Source: Acidobacteria bacterium OLB17
Lineage (GTDB): Bacteria > Acidobacteriota > Blastocatellia > Pyrinomonadales > Pyrinomonadaceae
Assembly: GCA_001567505.1 (NCBI GenBank)
Contig: LLEU01000057.1
Span: 1 to 49,972, forward strand
Length of the DNA: 49,972 bases
Direction: 5' to 3'
Both the position numbers and the translations under genes were made by a program. The notes under the pieces were generated by a model. It worked only from the letters and a program-made list of their open reading frames with translations, ran no database searches and had not been told where the DNA came from. The first letter of the stretch is position 1; each line of letters opens with the position of its first letter. Below, piece by piece: positions 1-7,928 of this stretch.

Positions 1-112
1 GGGAGCATTTGCGTTGAGCACGTGGCTAATCGCCCTTCGGGAGCATTTGCGTTGAGCACGTGGCTAAGCGCTTCGGGAAAATTTGTGTTGAGCACGTGGC
101 TAATTACCCTTC
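1..112. repeat. Three tandem copies of a ~38-bp repeat
   Basis: Three head-to-tail copies lie at 1-38, 39-74 and 75-112. Each has the core GTTGAGCACGTGGCTAA and ends in CTTC before the next GGGA. The second copy is 36 bp, and the third carries a few substitutions. No spacers separate the copies, so this is not a CRISPR. The array may extend past the left edge of the window. Function is unknown. Confidence 0.85.
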
Positions 113-119
113 GGGAAGC

Positions 120-137
120 GGTCAGGCTTGCCTGACC
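120..137. repeat. Perfect short hairpin after the 38-bp repeats
   Basis: GGTCAGGC and GCCTGACC form a perfect 8-bp stem around a TT loop. No T-tract follows, so it is not an obvious intrinsic terminator. It sits directly after the tandem array and about 150 bp before the TPR gene. The remaining bases up to 285 show no gene. Confidence 0.6.
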
Positions 138-285
138 GGTGCGTTTTACTCCACAATACTCGGAGCAGGCCGCTGTGATGAAAGAGTTGCTTGCGTTAAA
201 AAAAAGGGGCTATCCGCAATAAACTCTTCGACGATCACTCGTAGTTGAGTCCGTTCATTCCATTCCCTTTCGAACAACGACCTAT

Positions 286-2307
286 ATGCGAATTACAATA
301 CTTTTCCTGGTAGTTTTACTGTGTGTGCCCGCGGCATTTTCTCAGCCTGGGGCTGATATTGCGGCAATGATCGATAAGGGCGAGCTGGATGCGGCCGCGG
401 CCCGTATCGAGGCTGTGTTAAAGACGCGGCCGAACGATCTCAAAACGCTTTCGCAAAAGGTCCGACTTCTTGTTATCAAGAAGCAGTTCGCCGAAACCGA
501 GGCCTTGGCTAACCGGATCATCGCCCGCGATCCGAAAAACAAGATCGCGTTGAATGCCCGCGGCGTTGCAAAACGTGACGGAAGAAAAGACTTTGCGGGA
601 GCCCTCGCCGACTTTGATAAGGCTCTTGCGATCGACGCTGAATACCCGCAGGCTTCGTTCAACCGGGCGATCACGCTCTACAGCGGTAAACTGGGCAAAA
701 AGAGCGAGGCTCTCGACGCATTTTCCTCCGCGATCGAGATAAACCCGGAGAATGCGACCGCGCGTGCGATGCGCGGCCGTTTGTTCAATGAATTCGGCAG
801 ATACAAGCTGGCGCTCCTCGATCTCAACAAAGCGCTTGCCTTGAACAAGGGCCTGCCGATCTATGCAGACAGGGCATATGCCCAACTCTTGCTTTACGTC
901 GCCGGCGATCGTTCTGTTTGGCAAAACGCGGCAAACGATGCTGAGACCGCTCTGCGAGCAGATCCGTCAAACGCGACCGCACTTGCGATCCGTTCGCTGG
1001 TCAAGTTCAGCCGCAGCGACAAAACAGGGTCGGCTGCCGACGCTCAAAAAGCATTCGAGATCGATCCCAACAACTATCTAACGCGTATGGCCCTCGGCTA
1101 CGTCAAACGCTTGAATAAAGATCTTGCCGGCGCCTTCGACGAGTTTGAAGCGGCCTACAAGATCGTGCCGAACAGTACGTGGGTCGTGGATGACTTTTTT
1201 GAAGCAGCCAGGCAAGCCAAAGACACCTACCCGAAAGCGGCCGCTGCCTATCGCGAACTTTCCGCGCGTAAGATCACGAGGCAACGCGAACGGGTCGAAC
1301 TTCTCAAACTCGCGGTCGCGGACGATCCTTGGGATCATGGCACGTACGACAAGCTTGAAAAGGCGTGGTCCAACCTTTTGGAAATGATCGAGAAAGCCAA
1401 CGATCGCAATACTTGGACACCTGACGGTAAGCTCGTGACAAAGGAGGTTCCTGAATACGATGTTGAAAGGAAGGCGTCCCGGAACTACTGGTACGACCTC
1501 CATGCGAAAAGCCCGAAGAACGTTTGCGTAGGCTATTTCAAATATGGCTTTTTGGATACGGACGCGAACGGGGCCTATGGTGAAAACTACAAAAAGTCTG
1601 ACTCCTTTAAATTGAATTATCTCAAAGGCGAGTTGGCCAATTACGACGGCAAGAACGGAGCCGAGTGCGCCGCTCGTGTCGCCCTGTACATCTCCGGGCT
1701 CCACAACTTGACTTACTCGCCGTCCGTGTACGATGCCGCCCTTGCAAAACAATTCGCCGAGCGTTCCAAGCAAATAAAGGCAGACCTCAAAGACGACCCG
1801 AACACGGTCGATGGTGCGGGATCGACCGCCGAAGAAGCGCTGAATAACATCGCTTACTGGAAGGCCCAGGACGATTCATGGAAAAAAGATCTTGAAAGAA
1901 TGAAGCAAAGCGGGACATCGTCGGATGGCGGTTCCGTGTCCGGGCGGCGAAGCGGCATCGATCCGGCAAAGGAACGGGCCGCGATCGCCGCATATGAACG
2001 TGTTCACCCACAGATAGAACGGCTTGCCGAGCAGATCATCAGCGCCGCCGGCAAGGTTCAAAGCGGCGGCTCGATGTCATTCCTATATAGGGGGACACGA
2101 CAGCGAATAACCAATCTTCAACGCCAGATGGTCGATATCTATTACAAGTTCATAGAGGTACACGGCCCGAACCTGCCCGACTCCCTTCTAAACCACCTTA
2201 GATCAGACGTCAGCCGCGTCGGCAACCTCCGCAACGACTACACCACCGGCGAGGCTTACGTGGCCAACGGCGCGTGCTCGAATGGATGGAGCGGATACGG
2301 CTGCTAG
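286..2307 (+). CDS. Secreted TPR-repeat protein
   Basis: The 673-residue product starts with a signal peptide (hydrophobic core at residues 4-14, likely cleavage after AAFSQ). About six to seven tetratricopeptide repeats follow between residues 25 and 320, recognisable by repeated A..D..KAL.I.P spacing, for example ADFDKALAID. The second half (about 330-673) has no repeat I recognise. It is rich in charged residues and Trp/Tyr, and ends in a short Cys-containing tail. The protein is presumably periplasmic or outer-membrane associated and acts as a protein-interaction scaffold; no enzyme motif is visible. The ATG at 286 is chosen because the signal peptide begins there, although no clear Shine-Dalgarno sequence precedes it. 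The downstream gene has its own promoter, so this is probably a single-gene unit. Partner and exact function are unknown. Confidence 0.85.
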   Translation: MRITILFLVVLLCVPAAFSQPGADIAAMIDKGELDAAAARIEAVLKTRPNDLKTLSQKVRLLVIKKQFAETEALANRIIARDPKNKIALNARGVAKRDGRKDFAGALADFDKALAIDAEYPQASFNRAITLYSGKLGKKSEALDAFSSAIEINPENATARAMRGRLFNEFGRYKLALLDLNKALALNKGLPIYADRAYAQLLLYVAGDRSVWQNAANDAETALRADPSNATALAIRSLVKFSRSDKTGSAADAQKAFEIDPNNYLTRMALGYVKRLNKDLAGAFDEFEAAYKIVPNSTWVVDDFFEAARQAKDTYPKAAAAYRELSARKITRQRERVELLKLAVADDPWDHGTYDKLEKAWSNLLEMIEKANDRNTWTPDGKLVTKEVPEYDVERKASRNYWYDLHAKSPKNVCVGYFKYGFLDTDANGAYGENYKKSDSFKLNYLKGELANYDGKNGAECAARVALYISGLHNLTYSPSVYDAALAKQFAERSKQIKADLKDDPNTVDGAGSTAEEALNNIAYWKAQDDSWKKDLERMKQSGTSSDGGSVSGRRSGIDPAKERAAIAAYERVHPQIERLAEQIISAAGKVQSGGSMSFLYRGTRQRITNLQRQMVDIYYKFIEVHGPNLPDSLLNHLRSDVSRVGNLRNDYTTGEAYVANGACSNGWSGYGC

Positions 2308-2382
2308 ATGAAAACGAAGCCGGAAATTGTAAGCCTCCCTGCTGATCCGGTTCAAGCCTGTCACTCCGGTATATCTTCTCGA

Positions 2383-2428
2383 AACCAAACGGTTGCACTT
2401 GACACGTGCAACCGTTTGGTTGCATAAT
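2383..2428 (+). promoter_or_regulatory. Promoter overlapped by perfect 16-bp inverted-repeat operator
   Basis: AACCAAACGGTTGCAC (2383-2398) and its exact reverse complement (2406-2421) flank a 7-bp spacer. A -35 box TTGACA (2399-2404) starts in that spacer, and a -10 CATAAT (2423-2428) follows after 18 bp. A protein bound to the palindrome would cover both promoter elements. Each arm also contains a smaller imperfect dyad, AACC..GGTT. The site lies just upstream of an ArsR-type repressor, so negative autoregulation is the likely use (inference). Transcription would begin only about 7 nt before the start codon. Confidence 0.8.
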
Positions 2429-2441
2429 GTGATTCGCGGTT

Positions 2442-2762
2442 ATGAAACGGGATGTTTTTCAGGCTATTGCTGATCCGACGAGGCGGGCGATCATTGCGTT
2501 GGTCGCGATACAGGCGATGACGCCGAACGCGATCGCGGCGCATTTTGACACTTCGCGGCAGGCCGTATCGAAGCACCTGCGGATACTCACGGAATGCGAA
2601 CTTGTGCAGCAGGAGCAACGGGGCCGCGAGATCTACTACTCGCTTGAGATCCACAAAATGAAAGAGATAGATGATTGGCTTGAGCAATACAGGAAGATCT
2701 GGGAGAAGCGATTTGACCAGCTCGGTGAACTGCTTGAGGTAATGAAAGAGAAAAAGGTATGA
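2442..2762 (+). CDS. ArsR/SmtB-type winged-helix repressor
   Basis: The 106-residue protein is typical in length and layout for a metal-free ArsR-family repressor. It opens with the signature [11 protein letters not shown] near residue 11. A helix-turn-helix lies at about 27-57, with the recognition helix [12 protein letters not shown], followed by a beta wing around [10 protein letters not shown]. No Cys or His metal-binding cluster is visible. Its stop overlaps the next start (ATGA), so it is translationally coupled to the SRPBCC gene. ArsR plus AHSA1/SRPBCC is a frequent gene pair. The palindromic operator at 2383-2421 overlaps its own promoter, which points to autorepression. The predicted 5' leader is only a few bases and has no Shine-Dalgarno sequence. 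The ligand is unknown; a hydrophobic molecule bound by the partner protein is speculation. Confidence 0.9.
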   Translation: MKRDVFQAIADPTRRAIIALVAIQAMTPNAIAAHFDTSRQAVSKHLRILTECELVQQEQRGREIYYSLEIHKMKEIDDWLEQYRKIWEKRFDQLGELLEVMKEKKV

Positions 2763-3202
2763 ATAGCAAAAACCTGGTCGTAGAACGTGTTTTCGATGTA
2801 GACATGCACACGGTGTGGCGTGCAATTACAGAAAAGGAGTTGATGAAACAGTGGTATTTCGACCTGGAAGATTTCCGTGCCGAAGTGGGCTTTCGATTTG
2901 AATTTTGGGCCGACGATGACAAAGGAAAACGGTGGAAACACTTATGTGAGATCACTGACGTCAACCCCGAAACCAAACTCGTTTATTCCTGGAAATACGA
3001 TGGCTACAGTGGAATTTCCTACGTGATGTTCGAATTGTTTGACCAGAACGGAAGCACACGTCTGAAATTGACCCATTCGGGTATCGAATCTTTCCCCGCT
3101 ATCCCCGAACTGGCATTGCATAATTTTGAAGCCGGTTGGAACAGCATTATTAACACTTCACTAAAAGAATTCTTTGAGGCAAGGAGATGGACCAAAGTTT
3201 AG
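2759..3202 (+). CDS. SRPBCC (AHSA1-like) domain protein, first copy
   Basis: The 147-residue protein shows the START/Bet v1-like SRPBCC pattern. An N-terminal strand (VVERVFDV) leads to a helix containing [16 protein letters not shown] mid-protein Trp-rich strand region and a long C-terminal helix (about 120-140) follow. This fold makes a deep hydrophobic cavity, and in the family it is used for lipid or small-ligand binding or as a stress-associated AHSA1-type protein; no catalytic motif is seen. Its ATG overlaps the TGA of the arsR-type gene, so the two are co-translated. It probably belongs to a four-gene operon with the second SRPBCC and the reductase. The ligand cannot be told from the sequence. 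Confidence 0.85.
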   Translation: MNSKNLVVERVFDVDMHTVWRAITEKELMKQWYFDLEDFRAEVGFRFEFWADDDKGKRWKHLCEITDVNPETKLVYSWKYDGYSGISYVMFELFDQNGSTRLKLTHSGIESFPAIPELALHNFEAGWNSIINTSLKEFFEARRWTKV

Positions 3203-3264
3203 AATGCGAACTCGGCCCTTTAAGGCTTAGATGCCAGAAAAATAAATGAGTGGGAGACAAAAAT

Positions 3265-3771
3265 ATGGACTTCACAGTCAACAAAGAAACGAAGACGGTA
3301 GTCATCACGGCAGAGTTCGAAGCAGAGCGTGATCTCGTTTGGGATGCGTACACGAAGGCGGAATTGCTCGATCAATGGTGGGCTCCGAAGCCATTCTCGT
3401 CGAGAACCAAGGTGATGGAATTTCGCGAGGGCGGCCGGCGTTTTTATGCGATGGTAAGCCCCGAGGGGCAGGAGCGTTGGGCCCTCCAGAGATATACTTC
3501 CATCACACCGAAGACCAACTTCAAATTCTTCAACACATTCGCGGACGAGAACGAGAACCCGGAGCCTACCGGCTCCGATTGGGACCTTAACTTCAGTGAG
3601 GAGAACGGCCGAACGAAGGTCAGCATCTCGATCTACAACGAATCGCTCGAACGCCTCGAGCGAATGATCGCAATGGGCACCCTCGAAGGTATGAAGGCTC
3701 AGATGGACAACCTGAAAGAGCTGTTGGCGAAAAGATCAAAGGCGGCCGCCGGCGACGATACTAATTTGTAA
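3265..3771 (+). CDS. SRPBCC (AHSA1-like) domain protein, second copy
   Basis: The 168-residue protein has the same fold as the preceding gene but is clearly diverged from it. Hallmarks are [18 protein letters not shown] followed by LLDQWWAP, the usual AHSA1 motif, and a C-terminal helix containing [14 protein letters not shown] place the start at ATG 3265, because GGGAG at 3252-3256 lies 8 nt upstream. An in-frame GTG at 3250 would begin inside that ribosome-binding region. The stop codon lies inside the AT-rich palindrome at 3761-3789. It likely shares the operon with the repressor and the first SRPBCC gene after a 62-bp gap. Confidence 0.85.
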   Translation: MDFTVNKETKTVVITAEFEAERDLVWDAYTKAELLDQWWAPKPFSSRTKVMEFREGGRRFYAMVSPEGQERWALQRYTSITPKTNFKFFNTFADENENPEPTGSDWDLNFSEENGRTKVSISIYNESLERLERMIAMGTLEGMKAQMDNLKELLAKRSKAAAGDDTNL

Positions 3772-3789
3772 TTAGTAATTACAAATTAG
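3761..3789. repeat. Perfect 14-bp AT-rich palindrome over a stop codon
   Basis: CTAATTTGTAATTA and its exact reverse complement flank a single G. The TAA stop of the second SRPBCC gene (3769-3771) lies inside the left arm. There is no GC stem or T-tract, so it is not a standard intrinsic terminator. It could be a protein-binding site or a weak mRNA 3' hairpin. Confidence 0.7.
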
Positions 3790-3816
3790 GCTAACGTTCG
3801 GGAAGAAGTTAAACCG

Positions 3817-4419
3817 ATGAGAAAAATAACCGCGTGTGAATTTATGACGCTTGATGGCGTCATACAGAACGAGGAAAATGACGGCGACGGATTCAAGTGG
3901 GGCGGATGGTTTTTCCCGTTCGCCGATGAGGTGACGGGTGCTGTTGTACAGGAGCGACTGGGAAGGGAGGTCGATCTGCTGTTGGGACGCAGGACGTTCG
4001 AGAGTTGGGAAGGATACTGGCCGACGCATTCGAACTTCTGGCCGAACATCAACACGATAACCAAATACGTGGCGTCGAACACTCGAACTTCGAGCGATTG
4101 GAAGCCAAGCGTTTTCCTGAGTGGCGACCTCGTGGAAAAGGTCCGCGAGCTAAAACAAACAGATGGGCCCGATCTGCACGCATTCGGAAGTGCGAATATG
4201 CTTCAGACGCTTTTCAAAGCTGATCTCGTTGACTCTCTCGAGCTGATGATAATTCCAGTAACACTCGGCCAGGGCAAACGCCTCTTCCAGGACGGCACCA
4301 TCCCCGCAGCGTTCAAAGTAACAAGCAGCCAGATCGCGCCAAAGGGTATAATCTGCGTTACCTACGAACGCGACGGCGAGGTAAAAACCGCCTCGCCGCA
4401 GATAGAAGAGGACGAATAG
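3817..4419 (+). CDS. RibD-C/dihydrofolate-reductase-like protein
   Basis: The 200-residue protein matches the small RibD C-terminal/DHFR-like family (YyaP/YwjB type). Features are an N-terminal strand [17 protein letters not shown], the [16 protein letters not shown] segment that normally sits near the NADPH site, and a late [10 protein letters not shown] loop. Family members are presumed NAD(P)H-dependent reductases, but most have no proven substrate. True FolA is shorter and has different active-site spacing, so I do not call folate reduction. The gene lies 45 bp after the SRPBCC pair on the same strand. ArsR, AHSA1 and this reductase often occur together, so co-regulation is likely. Confidence 0.85.
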   Translation: MRKITACEFMTLDGVIQNEENDGDGFKWGGWFFPFADEVTGAVVQERLGREVDLLLGRRTFESWEGYWPTHSNFWPNINTITKYVASNTRTSSDWKPSVFLSGDLVEKVRELKQTDGPDLHAFGSANMLQTLFKADLVDSLELMIIPVTLGQGKRLFQDGTIPAAFKVTSSQIAPKGIICVTYERDGEVKTASPQIEEDE

Positions 4420-4422
4420 ATT

Positions 4423-4533
4423 CACCACGGAGAGCAAAGGGCTCGGAGGAAAATGACTAATGTCGACTGAGAATGACCGTTGCAAGGCAGTAGCTGGCAC
4501 ACCTCTTTGTTCTCGGTGCCCTCCGTGTGTTGA
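4423..4533. repeat. CCACGGAG-type intergenic element, copy 1
   Basis: The left end CACCACGGAGAGCAAAGGGC and the right end CTCGGTGCCCTCCGTGTG are imperfect reverse complements around a short core. A second element with the same design lies at 5673-5754. It has no coding potential. It resembles a small non-autonomous dispersed repeat; mobility is unproven. Confidence 0.55.
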
Positions 4534-4620
4534 CTCATTTGAGACGAGTCAGAACCGGGAGCGATAGCAGCTTGTAGTTGCGAGCGGCCGATCCATCTTG
4601 CGGCTGTGCCGTTCTATTTG

Positions 4621-4753
4621 CGGAAAAGCTATGCTTTTCCGTTTGGCCAGCAAAAGAACTCGCGGCTACGCCGCAACTCGTTGTCGGCGCGAGCAGCGGC
4701 GGCAAAGCCACAAGGGCCTAAGGCAAGTAGGCCGGAAAAGCATAGTTTTTCCG
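4621..4753. repeat. Cluster of hairpins upstream of the hydrolase gene
   Basis: CGGAAAAGC-TAT-GCTTTTCCG forms a perfect 9-bp stem at 4621-4641. A related hairpin, CGGAAAA...TTTTCCG, lies at 4733-4753. Small stems such as GCGGCTACGCCGC lie between them. The spacer 4420-4789 otherwise holds no convincing gene. An open frame extends through it into the hydrolase gene but lacks protein-like composition. Confidence 0.6.
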
Positions 4754-4789
4754 CACATCAGTGGGCAGAGTCCAAGGAAATTTAATCAT

Positions 4790-5650
4790 ATGAAACGTTC
4801 GGCGGCATTGATGTCGATACTTATGTCGGCTTTTCTGGCCGGCACTACACTCGCACAGCAAAAACCGGTTACAGGCTACGCGCCGGTGAACGGGTTGAAA
4901 ATGTATTACGAGATTCGCGGGCAGGGCGAGCCGGTCGTGATGCTGCACGGGGCGTTCATGGCGATCACGGACGAATGGCGTTCGTGGGTCGATGAACTTG
5001 CCAAAACGCGCAAGGTGATCGCGGTTGAGATGCAGGGCCACGGCCGGACGGCGGACATCGAACGCGATATTACTTATGAGAACCTCTCGGACGATGTGGC
5101 CGGGCTGCTCACCTATCTCAAGATCGAACGCGCGGATGTCGTCGGCTATTCGCTTGGCGCCGGTACGGCGATGATGACCGCGATCCGCCATCCGGAAAAG
5201 GTTCGACGGGTCGTCAGCATTTCGCACCCGATCCGCCGCGATGGATGGGTCAAGGCGGCGAATGACTTCTGGCCGAACTTCTCGATAGAGATGATGAAAG
5301 GAACGCCAGCCGAAACCGAAAGAGAGAAACTCAATCCCGTAAAAGGGAGTTTCCCGGCATTTTTCGCTCACATCAAAGCGGCCGCCATGAGGCCGTGGGA
5401 TTTTGGAGCAGATAAATTCAAGGCCACGAAGGCTCCGATGCTTTTGATATTCGGCGACGCGGACGGCGTGCGGATGGAGCACATCACGGAAATGTACGCG
5501 CTAAAGGGCGGCGGCAATATCCACGGCGACATGCAGCCGCGCTCGGAATCTCGGCTTGCGATCATCCCTAACGCGACGCACGTCACGCTGATGAACCGAA
5601 TCTCTGTCATCGTCCCGATGATCAATGACTTCCTCGACGCAAAGCCGTAA
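4790..5650 (+). CDS. Secreted alpha/beta hydrolase
   Basis: The 286-residue protein has a signal peptide (hydrophobic residues 5-20, cleavage near TTLAQ). The alpha/beta hydrolase fold follows. Its oxyanion-hole HG motif is in MLHGAF (residues 51-56). The nucleophile elbow GYSLGAG puts the catalytic Ser at 121, and the catalytic His is probably in NATHVTLM near the C-terminus. The acid is likely the Asp in FGDADGV. The family includes esterases, lipases and dehalogenase-like enzymes; the substrate cannot be told. I start at ATG 4790 because the signal peptide begins there and AAGGAAA lies about 10 nt upstream. The upstream in-frame extension runs through hairpin repeats. Confidence 0.88.
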   Translation: MKRSAALMSILMSAFLAGTTLAQQKPVTGYAPVNGLKMYYEIRGQGEPVVMLHGAFMAITDEWRSWVDELAKTRKVIAVEMQGHGRTADIERDITYENLSDDVAGLLTYLKIERADVVGYSLGAGTAMMTAIRHPEKVRRVVSISHPIRRDGWVKAANDFWPNFSIEMMKGTPAETEREKLNPVKGSFPAFFAHIKAAAMRPWDFGADKFKATKAPMLLIFGDADGVRMEHITEMYALKGGGNIHGDMQPRSESRLAIIPNATHVTLMNRISVIVPMINDFLDAKP

Positions 5651-5672
5651 GGGTTCGTGGTCCCTTTGAAAC

Positions 5673-5754
5673 TCACCACCGAGAACACGGAGCGCACGGA
5701 GTTGGTAAAGAATACTACTCAGTCGTTGTGTCCTCGATGCTCTCTGTGGTTCAC
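5673..5754. repeat. CCACGGAG-type intergenic element, copy 2
   Basis: The left side carries CACCACCGAGAACACGGAG and the right side CTCTCTGTGGTTCAC, an imperfect inverted pair like the element at 4423-4533. It sits between the hydrolase and ychF genes. No coding potential is seen. Confidence 0.5.
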
Positions 5755-5850
5755 GCCAATCCTGGATGCTTTTTCTCTTTTGGCGTTATTGCTCCGGTTA
5801 CGACTCGGTTACAATACTAAGTTTCGGACATCGGGCCGATCTTGTTTTGT

Positions 5851-6951
5851 ATGCTACAAGCCGGAATCGTTGGCCTGCCCAACGTAGGAAAATCTACTCT
5901 TTTTAATGCCCTGACCGCTCAGGAAGCGGCCTTAGCGGCGAATTATCCTTTCGCAACGATCGAGCCGAATGTCGGCGTCGTTGCGGTACCGGACGAGCGT
6001 CTCGAACCGCTCGCGAAGATCGTAAAGACTGCGACGATCGTGCCGACGACGGTCGAGTTCGTGGACATTGCCGGGCTCGTTCGCGGCGCTTCAAAAGGCG
6101 AGGGCCTCGGCAATCAGTTCCTTGCGAACATTCGCGAGACGGATGCCGTCGTCCAGGTCGTTCGATGTTTTGAAGACGAGAATATCGTCCACGTCGAAGG
6201 CTCAGTCGATCCGGTTCGCGATATCGAGACGATCCAGATCGAGCTTGCGCTCGCCGACCTCGCTTCGATCGAAAAACGTCGTGAAAAAGCTCTTCGAGCT
6301 GCAAAGTCGGGTGATAAGGATGCAAAACGCGACATCGAGTTGATGGACAAGATCCAGCCGATCCTTGAAGACGGGCGTCCGGCCCGTGCCGCTGACCTTA
6401 CCGACGATGAACGTGCGATCTTAAAAGGCTGGTTCCTGCTTTCGACAAAACCGACGATCTATGCGGCGAATGTCGATGAGGCAACTCTTGCCGATCCCGG
6501 TTCGAACCCGCATGTTGCGGCCGTCCGCAAGCATGCCGAAACTGAGAAGGCGGATGTCGTGATGATCTGCGCAAAGCTCGAAGCCGAACTTGTCGCTCTC
6601 GAACCCGCCGAGCGTGCCGAATACCTAAAGGATCTCGGCCTCGCGTCGAGCGGCGTCGATGGCCTTATCAGGGCAGCCTATCATATGCTCGGCCTGATGT
6701 CCTTCCTGACGGCAGGCGAGAAAGAAACGCGCGCTTGGACGATCCCGATCGGCACGAAAGCTCCGCAGGCCGCCGGAACGATCCACTCGGATATCGAACG
6801 CGGCTTCATCAGGGCCGAGATCGTCTCGTATGCCGACCTCACGGCATGCGGTTCCTATGCGGCCGCCCGCGAAAAAGGACTCGTTCGGCTTGAAGGAAAG
6901 GACTACGTAATGCGTGACGGCGACATTGTGAATTTCCGCTTCAACGTCTAA
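5851..6951 (+). CDS. ychF: Ribosome-associated P-loop ATPase/GTPase YchF
   Basis: The 366-residue protein is the normal size for YchF/OLA1, a translation-associated factor of the Obg family that binds ATP and GTP. The P-loop GLPNVGKST is at residues 8-16. DIAGLVRGASKGEGLGNQF supplies the G3 region with the family-typical hydrophobic residue instead of the catalytic Gln. The C-terminus is a TGS domain ending in RDGDIVNFRFNV, as expected. ATG 5851 gives the canonical N-terminus; a TTG nine bases upstream would only add residues not seen in the family. It converges with the transglutaminase-like gene, with four bases between their stops. Confidence 0.97.
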   Translation: MLQAGIVGLPNVGKSTLFNALTAQEAALAANYPFATIEPNVGVVAVPDERLEPLAKIVKTATIVPTTVEFVDIAGLVRGASKGEGLGNQFLANIRETDAVVQVVRCFEDENIVHVEGSVDPVRDIETIQIELALADLASIEKRREKALRAAKSGDKDAKRDIELMDKIQPILEDGRPARAADLTDDERAILKGWFLLSTKPTIYAANVDEATLADPGSNPHVAAVRKHAETEKADVVMICAKLEAELVALEPAERAEYLKDLGLASSGVDGLIRAAYHMLGLMSFLTAGEKETRAWTIPIGTKAPQAAGTIHSDIERGFIRAEIVSYADLTACGSYAAAREKGLVRLEGKDYVMRDGDIVNFRFNV

Positions 6952-6955
6952 CGAC

Positions 6956-7561
6956 TCACATTGACTCGGGCCGGTCGAAGAAAAGCGTCTTACAGTTCTC
7001 CGTTTCACGCATCGCCCTTACAACGGAAAGCAGCGGTTCGGTGAGCACGTGCGGGTAATCAAACTCGCCGAGCTCTTCGCGTATCGGATAAGCGAGCTTC
7101 TCTTCCTCGGTCGAGAACTGCGAATCAACTCCCGGCTTGTTCCCACGCGGATCGAGCCGGAACCAACCCGCATCCTCGAGATACACGGCATTAAGCCCGT
7201 GCAGTGCATAGCCCGATTCCACTGTGCCTTTTCTTAGCACGCGTTGATAGCAGAATCCCGCGGGAATATTCATTCCTCGAAGCAAGGCGGCAAGCACGTG
7301 AGATTTCGCAAAGCAGATTCCCTCTTTTTGAGCTATCGCGTCTTCGGCGGCGATCGTGACCTTCTCGCTGTTGGTATCGAAAGAATGGCTGATCTCGTCG
7401 CGGGCGAACTCGAACGCGAGTCTTGCCCGCTCACGCGGTGTTGACGCCTTTGCCTCGATCGCGGCGATCGTCTCTTTGACCTTCGGTGTCGAGAACTCGA
7501 TGATCGGCGGGATCTCGCCCAGATAATCCTCTATGCGGTCGGATTCAAGTTGCAGTTTCAT
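6956..7561 (-). CDS. Small transglutaminase-like cysteine protease-fold protein
   Basis: The 201-residue protein has an apparently intact transglutaminase-like core. Cys83 lies in GICFAKSHVLAALLR, His121 in ALHGLNAVYLED and Asp137 in WFRLDPRGN, the expected order for a Cys-His-Asp triad. There is no signal peptide, so a cytoplasmic role is likely. Members act as peptidases, amidases or cross-linkers, and I cannot choose between these. I start at ATG 7561, where GGAGG lies about 9 nt upstream on the minus strand, rather than at a longer in-frame start. It is transcribed away from the tRNA region and toward ychF. Confidence 0.85.
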   Translation of the reverse strand: MKLQLESDRIEDYLGEIPPIIEFSTPKVKETIAAIEAKASTPRERARLAFEFARDEISHSFDTNSEKVTIAAEDAIAQKEGICFAKSHVLAALLRGMNIPAGFCYQRVLRKGTVESGYALHGLNAVYLEDAGWFRLDPRGNKPGVDSQFSTEEEKLAYPIREELGEFDYPHVLTEPLLSVVRAMRETENCKTLFFDRPESM

Positions 7562-7665
7562 TGCCGATAGCCTCCAACCCATCTATTCTCACGCCGTACG
7601 TGGCGGCTTTCAAGTTAGCGGCAGAACAATGACCGGATTTCTCTGAGAGCTAAGTGCGGAGAAAA

Positions 7666-7741
<76 letters not shown>

Positions 7742-7875
7742 ACGAAGTTGTTTAGTTTAGAAGAATTGTATTTCGAGGGCAAATACGACGGGCGGCCCGG
7801 CCTCGGCCTTCGCTTCCCGGGCGGGAAACAGCGGCATTTGCAACTGGAAATTTCCGTTGCGCGGCAAAAATCTGC

Positions 7876-7881
7876 TATATT
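7876..7881 (+). promoter_or_regulatory. Possible -10 box for the POT transporter
   Basis: TATATT lies 47 bp before the transporter start. The best -35 is weak (TTCCGT at 7852-7857, 18-bp spacing). The rest of 7562-7928, outside the tRNA, shows no gene. Confidence 0.35.
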
Positions 7882-7928
7882 CGTCGAAACTTCTCTCTAA
7901 GATCTACCGTCAAAACAATTAAGTGATT

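Noticed and set aside
1..112. Possible CRISPR array
   Set aside because: The repeats are directly joined with no unique spacers, and no cas gene is near.
60..248. Short open frame over the 38-bp repeats
   Set aside because: It is mostly repeat and hairpin sequence, with no ribosome-binding site or protein-like pattern.
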